Source: Rhodothermaceae bacterium
GTDB lineage: Bacteria; Bacteroidota; Rhodothermia; Rhodothermales; JAHEMB01
Length of the DNA stretch: 10,463 bases
Direction of reading: 5' to 3'
Assembly (NCBI GenBank): GCA_024643915.1
Contig: JAHEMB010000065.1
Location: 1 to 10,463 of the forward strand
Of the stretch, positions 5,208-10,463 are shown piece after piece; position 1 is the first letter of the stretch; each line of letters starts with the position of its first letter. The position numbers were made by a program, and so were the translations under genes. Below the pieces are notes generated by a model. That model ran no database searches, was not told the DNA's origin, and saw nothing but the letters and a program-made list of their open reading frames with translations.

Positions 5208-7301
5208 ATGAAACGCACGACCTCTTTCCTCCTCACCCTGCTCTTCGGCCTGCTGCTGCTGACCGGCTGCGAAGACGGCCTCGTCGGCCAGGATACCTCC
5301 GAGCAGGAGACTTTTGCGGAGACACAGCGCAAGGGCAAGCTGCGGCACGCGCACCTGATGAAGGGCGCCTTCCAGCAGGCCGACGGCGCCGGCAAAGGCG
5401 GTGAGGAAGACGAGCGGGTCGGCCTCATCGTGGCGCTCGAAAAGCAGGCCGTGCTGGAGCGCTACAAGATCCTGGAGCGCTACAAGGTGATGGAACGCTA
5501 CAAGATCCTGGAGCGCTACGAGTACGAGCACGTCTTCGACGGCTTCGCCATCACCGCCGACGCCGAGGAACTCAACGGGCTCCTCGCCGAGATGGCGCTG
5601 GATCCCGCCATCGCGTGGATCGAGCCGGACTTCTCCATGCGCGTGGTGAACCCCAACAGCGGCGACGTGCAGAACAGCATGTTCACGCCCTGGGGCATCG
5701 GCGCCATCGGCGCGCCCGCCGCCGCCGAGCGCGCAGCGCCGGACGTTGACATCTACGTGATGGATACAGGCGTCACCAGCGAGCACGTGGACGTGAGCGA
5801 GGCCTACAACTTCGTGGCGAAGGACAACGAGAGCACCAGCGACGCGGACGACTTCGACGGGCACGGCACCCACATCGCCGGCATCATCGCCGGTAAGAAC
5901 GTCATCGACGGCATTGCGCGGCAGGCCCGCGTGCACAACCTCAAAGTGGTGGGCCCGAACGGGAAGACCGAGCTCTCCACGGCCATCGCGGCGGTCGAGT
6001 ACGTGACCGGGCAGAAGCTCCAGCATCCGAACCGGCCCATGGTGGTCAACCTCAGTCTGGGCGCCAACGTCTACACGGAGGAGAACATCAGCCTCGACGA
6101 AGCCATTGAGGCCTCCATCGCCGCCGGCATCATCTACGTCATCGCGGCGGGCAACGAGGGCGTCGATGCCGAGCATGTCTCGCCGGCCCACGTCGAGGAG
6201 GCCATCACGGTGGGCGCCTACGACAACGCCAGTCGCTTCGCCTCGTACTCGAACTTCGGGCACAAGGTGGACATCCTGGCGCCAGGCACCGACGTCATCT
6301 CCCTCTACACCGACGCCCGCCGGCCCAACCGTTTCGCCCTCATGAGTGGCACGTCGATGGCGGCGGCCCACGTGACGGGCGCCGTGGCCGTCTTCCTGCA
6401 GCAGAATCCGCACGCCAACGCGCAGCAGGTGGAGGCGGCCCTGGCCCAGAGCGGGCAGGGCACCATCAGCGGCGCACCGGGCGGCACCACTGACAAGACC
6501 CTCTTCATGGGCGGCACGGGCAACGGCTCGAACGACGACGAGGGCGGCCTGTTGAGCATGCAGCTCCCGCCGTTCCTCCAGTTCGCTATCACCACCTTTG
6601 ACGACCTCAAACTCGGCGACAACATCTACGTCGGGCTTGAGGGGAGTACGGCTGCCAATGCCAGTCTCTACGCAGGCGGCGACATCCGCTTCAAGGGTAG
6701 CCCGGGTAACACCCGCGTCGAAGGCTTCGGCTACTACACCGGGAAGTTGAAGAGCCGGGACGAGGAGACCGCGCAGCAGGTCTTCCAGCCGCGCCTCAAC
6801 CCCACAAGCCTGGCGCCGACCCAGGAGGTCTCCGCCCTTGAGGCACCGCACTTCGAGCCGAGCGCATTCAGCCAGCACGTGACGGAGACCACGCGACGAC
6901 ACCTTGATCTGAAAGGCCACTACCAGCTGGGCACGAAGGAAAACCCGACGGTCTGGTACGTCAAGGGCGACCTGCGCACCCGAGGTGACGTGAGCTTCTC
7001 GGGCTATGGAATCTTCCTGGTCGAAGGGGACATCATGATCAAGCACAACGTGACGACCGACATCCACACGGAGGACAACCAACTCGGGCTCTATGCGAAA
7101 GGCGACATCGGGGTCGGCGAGAATGGCTCCGTTAACATGGCCGCACAGCTTCTCTCGCTCCGGCGCGCGCGGTTCATGGGAGACTGCACGCTCTACGGCA
7201 GCATCCTGGCCGTGGACGAAGTGCGGTTCGATGGCCAGATCACGCTCTTCCATCGCCCGCCCTCCCCTGTGCTGACCGACCTCTTCTGGCCGATGCAGTA
7301 A
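5208..7301 (+). CDS. S8 (subtilisin) family lipoprotein peptidase with LERYK repeats and C-terminal beta-rich domain
   Basis: A 697-aa paralogue of the peptidase at 3418. A signal peptide ends in the lipobox LTGC (Cys21) and the mature protein starts CEDGLVGQ, with GKLRHAHL at 43-50. Residues 82-105 are four tandem hexapeptides (VLERYK, ILERYK, VMERYK, ILERYE), leading into the I9-like prodomain end (HVFDGFAI, then DPAIAWIEPD). The catalytic domain, about 160-435, is complete: Asp186 in VMDTG, His219 in GHGTHIAG, Asn316 in AAGN, Ser383 in GTSMAAAHVTG. A Gly/Asn/Asp-rich linker (435-448) leads to about 250 further residues absent from the paralogue. These include alternating-strand stretches such as VWYVKGDLRTRGDVSFSGYG, FLVEGDIMI and LYAKGDIGV, which look like a right-handed beta-helix (compare bactofilin or DUF7305-like domains). 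A binding or anchoring role for this part is inference. A weak AGAGAG-type ribosome binding site precedes the ATG. Confidence 0.95.
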   Translation: MKRTTSFLLTLLFGLLLLTGCEDGLVGQDTSEQETFAETQRKGKLRHAHLMKGAFQQADGAGKGGEEDERVGLIVALEKQAVLERYKILERYKVMERYKILERYEYEHVFDGFAITADAEELNGLLAEMALDPAIAWIEPDFSMRVVNPNSGDVQNSMFTPWGIGAIGAPAAAERAAPDVDIYVMDTGVTSEHVDVSEAYNFVAKDNESTSDADDFDGHGTHIAGIIAGKNVIDGIARQARVHNLKVVGPNGKTELSTAIAAVEYVTGQKLQHPNRPMVVNLSLGANVYTEENISLDEAIEASIAAGIIYVIAAGNEGVDAEHVSPAHVEEAITVGAYDNASRFASYSNFGHKVDILAPGTDVISLYTDARRPNRFALMSGTSMAAAHVTGAVAVFLQQNPHANAQQVEAALAQSGQGTISGAPGGTTDKTLFMGGTGNGSNDDEGGLLSMQLPPFLQFAITTFDDLKLGDNIYVGLEGSTAANASLYAGGDIRFKGSPGNTRVEGFGYYTGKLKSRDEETAQQVFQPRLNPTSLAPTQEVSALEAPHFEPSAFSQHVTETTRRHLDLKGHYQLGTKENPTVWYVKGDLRTRGDVSFSGYGIFLVEGDIMIKHNVTTDIHTEDNQLGLYAKGDIGVGENGSVNMAAQLLSLRRARFMGDCTLYGSILAVDEVRFDGQITLFHRPPSPVLTDLFWPMQ
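5451..5522 (+). repeat. four in-frame 18-bp repeats encoding (I/V)(L/M)ERY(K/E)
   Basis: Four consecutive 18-bp units at 5451, 5469, 5487 and 5505. The first, second and fourth share CTGGAGCGCTAC, and the third differs at single bases (ATGGAACGCTAC). Each encodes one hexapeptide of the peptidase pro-region. The first and third units begin GTG, the second and fourth ATC, so the array looks like a duplicated 36-bp pair. Confidence 0.95.
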
Positions 7302-7354
7302 ACACGACCTTCATGGCGGAACCTGCTGGTCGGGGCGGACCGGCAGGCAAGGCA

Positions 7355-7392
7355 GGAACAGGCGGGCTGGGCGGCCCGCCTGTTCCATTTTT
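7355..7392 (+). terminator. strong intrinsic terminator of the S8 lipoprotein cassette
   Basis: A perfect 13-bp stem, GGAACAGGCGGGC (7355-7367) with GCCCGCCTGTTCC (7374-7386), a six-base loop TGGGCG, then ATTTTTG. It lies 53 bases after the stop of the second peptidase gene and has all the parts of a Rho-independent terminator on the plus strand. Confidence 0.93.
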
Positions 7393-7410
7393 GTTCGGCC
7401 CCACGAAGCA

Positions 7411-7447
7411 CGAAGCGCCGCTCCTCCCGGGGAAGAGCGGCGCTTCG
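7411..7447 (-). terminator. hairpin ending the minus-strand Arg-rich gene
   Basis: CGAAGCGCCGCTC (7411-7423) and GAGCGGCGCTTCG (7435-7447) pair perfectly over 13 bases with an 11-base loop. It lies 21 bases beyond the stop of the minus-strand gene that ends at 7469, so it faces the terminator of the converging plus-strand unit. On the minus strand it is followed only by TGCTTCGTGG, a poor U-tract, so termination strength is uncertain. Confidence 0.6.
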
Positions 7448-7468
7448 CAGCCTCACACGAAACACGGT

Positions 7469-9415
7469 TTACTCGATGCGGAGCAATTCCGTCTCGCGCT
7501 TCAGGCGGACCTGCGCGCCGAAGCTCGTCTCGTACGACTGGTTGGTAGCGCGGACGAGCGGGCTCACGCCCGGGCTGGTGTTGCCCTGCAGCCAGGTTCT
7601 CGGCCCGTCGTACCCGCCCTCTTCCTCGAAGTAATCGTCGTCGCCGTAGTCTTCAAAGTAGTCATCGTTCCCGCCCTCACTACCGTAGTAGTAATCGTCC
7701 TGATAGTACTCGTCACGGTAGTTGCCGTCGTACAGGTGGGCGCTGACGGACTCCTGACCGTAGTCGAACAGCCACGCGGTGTTGTCCGGCAGAAGCGAGA
7801 CGGGCACGTAGCCGTCGAAGTTGTACGGGTCGAAGAAGCGGCTGTAGCCGGTAGGCACCACGCGGCCCCGGTAGAGATCGACCGTGCCGACCTTTACGCC
7901 GTGCGAGCGCTCGTAGGCACTCAGCACGAAGTCGTCGTAATGGCGCGTCGAGATCAGTTCGAGACCTCCGCGCGGATCGCCCACGAGGAAGATGTCGCGG
8001 TCGAAGCGCGCCCGTCCATCGCGATAGACGGTGGCGCGGATGCGGCCCAGGTTCTCGGGGATGTAATCCACCGTGCCGATGTATTGCCCGTCCTGATAAA
8101 TCTCGAGGGCATCGACGAAGATGTCGATCTCGGCGTAGGACGGCGTGGCGCTGCGGACGTAGTGGCGATACACGGTCCGCACGTCGAGTTGGGAACGGCG
8201 ATGATGGCGATAGCCCGCGCCCCACCCGGCCTCAACATAGACGACCTGCCGGTACCGATAACGCGGCGCCCAGTGCCGACGGTGCCGGTACTGCCACGGC
8301 CACCGCAGGTCGATGTGGATGTTGACGCCCAGATGCCGCGGGCGCGGGCGGTAGCGCTTGTGGTAGCGGTACTTGTTGCGGTAGTACTGGCCGCCCACGT
8401 AGTGATAGTAATAATCGCGGTGCCGGTAGCTACGCTGGGGCCGGCGGTGCTTGACGCCGCGCCCTATCTGGCGGCGACCGTACCGGTCATTCCGGTCGTA
8501 GCGCTGGTCGCGGCGGTCGCGCACTTGTCGGTCGCCCCGGTTGCCGTCGCGGTCGTAGCGGCGGTCCCGCTGCACACCGGAACGCGGCGTCTGGTTGCGC
8601 CGCGCGCGATCCTGCCCGACGTTCCGGTCGCGGCGGTTGCGGTCGTCCCGTGTGGCTCGGCTGCGCCGGCCGTCGATGCGCTGGTTGACCCTGCGATCCT
8701 GCTCTCCCTGGCGACGGCGGTCGACGTTTCGGCTGTTGCCGTTCCGGCCTTCCTGCGCAGTAGCACGGCTGCGTCGTCCGTCGATGCGCTGATTGACGGC
8801 GCGATCCTTTTGACTCTGGCGCCCCCGTTCCGCCGAACGCGTCTGGCGATCCTGCCTCACGTCCGAACGGCTGCGCGTTGCCGACCGCTCGCGCTGCTGC
8901 CGTTGCGGCGAACGCACGCTGCGCTCCTGCGAGGAACGGCTGCGCTGGACGTTTCGGTTGCGCTCCTGACGGCGCGGCGTGGTACGTTGCTGTGTCGCCT
9001 GGCTGCGGTCATTGCGCGTGCGCTCCGTGCGCTGCTTCGTGGCACGGCTCCGCTCGGTGCGGGCGCGGACCGACGTGCGGGCGCGGCTGCGCTCCTGCCG
9101 GTTGCTGCGGCTCTCGCGGGCCTGGCTGCGCTCCTGCGGGCTCCGCTTCTGCACCTGCACCTTCGTGCGCTGCGAATCGCCGCTGCGGCGTTGTGCGCGT
9201 TGCGTGCGCTGCTTCGGCTCGGAACGCTTGCTCGTCCGGCTGCTGGCGCGGCTCCGGTCCGACGACGATTTCCTCTCTACCCGTTCCTTCTTCGAGGACC
9301 GGCTACGCTCGCGCGACTGCGCCTCTGCCGTCTCAACGAAGAGGGCGAGCCCGAGAAAAAGAACGACGAGGGGGAGCCAGCGAATGGCGCGTTGTGGTAA
9401 CGGAATTTTACTCAT
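7469..9415 (-). CDS. secreted Arg-rich low-complexity protein with acidic Tyr-rich tail
   Basis: A 648-aa protein with a signal peptide (RWLPLVVLFLGLALF, then ETAEAQ) and a start supported by AGGAGA about eight bases upstream. Residues 34-330 are an extremely basic, disordered-looking region of Arg mixed with Ser, Gln, Asp, Thr and Asn; 32 of residues 101-200 are Arg, and RS/SR dipeptides are common. The segment VNQRIDGRRSRAT occurs twice (207-219 and 243-255). Residues 329-390 are Tyr/Arg/His-rich (DYYYHYVGGQYYRNKYRYHK). Residues 425-560 look folded, with alternating strands (AEIDIFVDALEIYQDGQYIG, then ATVYRDGRARFDRDIFLVG). Residues 565-604 are acidic and Tyr-rich (DDYFEDYGDDDYFEEEGGYD), opposite in charge to the N-terminal half. 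I recognise no family. Charge segregation suggests binding to a polyanion such as DNA, polysaccharide or polyphosphate outside the cytoplasm, or self-assembly (inference). It is monocistronic by position. Confidence 0.85.
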   Translation of the reverse strand: MSKIPLPQRAIRWLPLVVLFLGLALFVETAEAQSRERSRSSKKERVERKSSSDRSRASSRTSKRSEPKQRTQRAQRRSGDSQRTKVQVQKRSPQERSQARESRSNRQERSRARTSVRARTERSRATKQRTERTRNDRSQATQQRTTPRRQERNRNVQRSRSSQERSVRSPQRQQRERSATRSRSDVRQDRQTRSAERGRQSQKDRAVNQRIDGRRSRATAQEGRNGNSRNVDRRRQGEQDRRVNQRIDGRRSRATRDDRNRRDRNVGQDRARRNQTPRSGVQRDRRYDRDGNRGDRQVRDRRDQRYDRNDRYGRRQIGRGVKHRRPQRSYRHRDYYYHYVGGQYYRNKYRYHKRYRPRPRHLGVNIHIDLRWPWQYRHRRHWAPRYRYRQVVYVEAGWGAGYRHHRRSQLDVRTVYRHYVRSATPSYAEIDIFVDALEIYQDGQYIGTVDYIPENLGRIRATVYRDGRARFDRDIFLVGDPRGGLELISTRHYDDFVLSAYERSHGVKVGTVDLYRGRVVPTGYSRFFDPYNFDGYVPVSLLPDNTAWLFDYGQESVSAHLYDGNYRDEYYQDDYYYGSEGGNDDYFEDYGDDDYFEEEGGYDGPRTWLQGNTSPGVSPLVRATNQSYETSFGAQVRLKRETELLRIE

Positions 9416-9715
9416 AACCCTCTCCTACGTGAAGTGCCCTGGCTGCACGCCGCAGCCTTCCGCTCTTCCCTTCCCTAAAGTTCGTGCCAACCTTCAAAAG
9501 GAAGGGAGCGAAGCGCTACCAGGTTGCAAAAAGCAAGAATTTAGCCACGCTTTATTTATGTATAAGTCCTTCAATTATAGTCTCTTATCAAAGCACATGT
9601 GTTTATCAAAGAAGCCCCACCGAAAAACCACCGTTTGCGCTCCTACCTCTTCCTTCTAGCAGACTTTGTCTACTATCGACCACAGCGCTGCCTTCGAAGG
9701 TCGAGTCGCCTCAGG
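9416..9715. other. AT-rich 300-bp intergenic region upstream of the Arg-rich gene
   Basis: No gene is visible here. Both flanking genes run on the minus strand, so this is the promoter and leader region of the Arg-rich protein. From about 9535 to 9660 the sequence is markedly richer in A and T than the surrounding DNA. Near 9469-9510 TCCCTTCC and GGAAGGGA form an inverted repeat that could fold in the leader RNA. No clear terminator for the DUF2231 gene ending at 9716 is visible. Confidence 0.7.
9574..9611 (-). promoter_or_regulatory. TATAAT box and 18-bp-spaced TTATCAAAG direct repeats
   Basis: On the minus strand TATAAT (9579-9574) matches a -10 box exactly; no convincing -35 lies 16-18 bases upstream. 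Immediately upstream are two copies of TTATCAAAG on the plus strand (9585-9593 and 9603-9611), 18 bp apart, enclosing the palindrome CACATGTG (9594-9601). Direct repeats less than two helical turns apart next to a -10 box suggest a transcription factor site controlling the Arg-rich gene. Confidence 0.4.
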
Positions 9716-10183
9716 CTACACGCCCCACACCATCGTGCTGCCGATATGGCCCGTCCAGGCGACAAGGGCGGCAGCGCCCAGGGCGAGGAGCGCCAGCAAG
9801 ATCCGCGCTGCGAGGGGGTCGTTTGGATCACGCTCCACCGTGGTGCGTCGCTCCAGCCACAGCGAGACGGCCGCAAGCAGCACGAGCGTCAGGCCGGTCA
9901 GGTAAAGTGTATAGAGGGCCATGTCCTCGTGCAGCCCCACCAACTCCTCCACGATGGGCGTCCCCTCGACGTGCTCTTCCATCGGCTCGCCCGTGAAGTA
10001 GGCGAAGAGGGCGCCCGCCATACCGAGGGTGAACAGCAACAGGGTAGCACGCCGCCAGAACGCCGTGCCCCGTACCAGCCACACCAGCGCCACCCCCCCC
10101 CCCCCCACCCCGATCAGCACGATGGGGAAATGTACTGCGAGCGGGTGCAAAATGGGGAGTTTATATTGAAGAACCGTTTCCAT
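9716..10183 (-). CDS. DUF2231 family membrane protein
   Basis: A 155-aa inner-membrane protein. The start at 10183 is chosen because the family's HPLAVHFP motif (residues 13-20) normally lies close to the N-terminus; upstream in-frame starts exist (10249, 10219) but add sequence unlike the family. No Shine-Dalgarno sequence is present. Four membrane segments are visible at about 15-37, 45-63, 90-110 and 126-144. The first ends in WLVRG, and the loop after the second has GEPMEEHVEG and a conserved-looking HED (85-87). The C-terminus GHIGSTMVWGV matches the GHxGxxxVxG ending of DUF2231. The family is widespread in Bacteroidota and is often found near cytochromes or redox genes, but its function is unknown; His13, His18, His71, His85 and His146 could bind heme or metal (inference). 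A run of 14 G in the coding strand encodes Gly27-Gly30 and its flanks. Confidence 0.88.
   Translation of the reverse strand: METVLQYKLPILHPLAVHFPIVLIGVGGGGVALVWLVRGTAFWRRATLLLFTLGMAGALFAYFTGEPMEEHVEGTPIVEELVGLHEDMALYTLYLTGLTLVLLAAVSLWLERRTTVERDPNDPLAARILLALLALGAAALVAWTGHIGSTMVWGV
10093..10106 (-). repeat. homopolymer of 14 C (G on the coding strand) inside the DUF2231 gene
   Basis: Fourteen consecutive C on the plus strand, read as G by the minus-strand gene. It covers the last base of the Val26 codon, four GGG codons and the first base of the Val31 codon, inside the first membrane segment. The frame is intact at this length. Gain or loss of one or two bases would truncate the protein early. 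Confidence 0.97.
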
Positions 10184-10241
10184 GATTTCGCTGCTGTAAC
10201 TAATCGCCGCATGGCGCATAAGTGGAACAGCCCGGAGGACA

Positions 10242-10310
10242 ATGAGCAATTATTAGAAATGAGCAATTAGGACAGTAGTCCCTACTCACTGCTATTTGCA
10301 CGTTGCTCAT
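10242..10310. repeat. ATGAGCAATTA direct repeats with an inverted third copy
   Basis: ATGAGCAATTA occurs at 10242-10252 and 10259-10269, 17 bp apart, and its reverse complement core TTGCTCAT occurs at 10303-10310. They lie in the 193-base divergent region between the DUF2231 and SppA-like starts and could form an operator or an RNA/DNA hairpin. AGTAGTCCCTACT (from about 10275) is a small palindrome between them. No convincing promoter boxes were found here. Confidence 0.65.
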
Positions 10311-10376
10311 AGTCAATTGCCCGCAGGGCGCCGCGTTGCCGAAGATCCTGAATTGCGCGTTCAAAAACCAGAAAAG

Positions 10377-10463
10377 ATGCGTTTCTTCTCCACCCTCCTT
10401 GCCAGCACGCTTGGTGCGCTCCTCGCCCTCGGCATCGTGCTCTTCTTCACGTTCATCTTCATC
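10377..10463 (+). CDS. sppA: signal peptide peptidase SppA-like, N-terminus only
   Basis: Only 29 codons are present before the window ends: MRFFSTLLASTLGALLALG and then a hydrophobic stretch. The pattern of a short basic/aromatic start, LLAS-LGALLALG and a Phe/Ile-rich membrane segment matches the N-terminal anchor of Bacteroidota-type SppA (protease IV), a membrane serine protease that degrades cleaved signal peptides. The start is preceded by an A-rich leader (CAAAAACCAGAAAAG) without a Shine-Dalgarno sequence, as is common in this phylum. No catalytic region is in view, so another membrane protein remains possible. Confidence 0.6.
   Translation, partial: MRFFSTLLASTLGALLALGIVLFFTFIFI

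Noticed and set aside
5451..5522. Possible CRISPR-like or regulatory repeat array
   Set aside because: The 18-bp units are contiguous without spacers and are in frame, encoding a hexapeptide repeat in a protease.
4791..7253. A very long open frame on the minus strand opposite the second S8 peptidase
   Set aside because: Its product is His/Val/Arg-rich without domains, and the plus-strand frame encodes a full subtilisin; long antisense frames are a by-product of GC-rich codon use.
7313..9400. A 695-codon open frame on the plus strand opposite the Arg-rich gene
   Set aside because: It is a Val/Ala/Leu-rich shadow of Arg, Tyr and Asp codons, has no start signal, and begins inside the terminator region. 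The minus frame has a signal peptide and ribosome binding site.

Overview
The window comes from a high-GC bacterium, most likely a member of Rhodothermota or a close relative in the Bacteroidota group. The reasons are a TonB-dependent receptor with an N-terminal carboxypeptidase-regulatory-like domain, two large subtilisin-type lipoproteins, a short Ppx/GppA protein, DUF2231 and SppA-type membrane proteins, and several starts that lack a Shine-Dalgarno sequence. This assignment is inference from gene content; there is no rRNA or other phylogenetic marker here.

Layout: (1) 1-1536, minus strand: a small His-rich secreted protein resembling DUF2946, followed by a TonB-dependent receptor. The receptor loses its reading frame near the left edge, where a different frame supplies a protein tail ending LGYVGN. 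(2) 1650-2594, plus strand: a Ppx/GppA-type phosphatase whose start codon directly follows an 8-bp tandem repeat. (3) 2792-3220, minus strand: a helix-turn-helix protein equivalent to only the N-terminal part of IS630-type transposases. (4) 3418-7301, plus strand: a compact cassette of three predicted lipoproteins, namely an S8 peptidase, a 93-aa orphan lipoprotein, and a second, longer S8 peptidase with an added C-terminal beta-rich domain. A large GC-rich inverted repeat lies between the first two genes and a strong intrinsic terminator closes the cassette. (5) 7469-9415, minus strand: a secreted, extremely Arg-rich low-complexity protein with a folded C-terminal part and an acidic Tyr/Asp-rich tail. 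(6) 9416-9715: an AT-rich intergenic region with a TATAAT box and 18-bp-spaced direct repeats. (7) 9716-10183, minus strand: a DUF2231 membrane protein interrupted in frame by a run of 14 G. (8) 10377 to the right edge, plus strand: the start of an SppA-like signal peptide peptidase.

The most coherent unit is the lipoprotein protease cassette. The two peptidases are clearly paralogous: their mature N-termini share the pattern CxDGLxGQ, followed by a shared GKLRHAHL segment, an inhibitor-I9-like prodomain and a complete Asp/His/Asn/Ser subtilisin set. Both carry copies of an (I/V)LERYK hexapeptide in front of the prodomain core, scattered in one and in tandem in the other. The small lipoprotein between them has no recognisable family and is a candidate partner, substrate or regulator.
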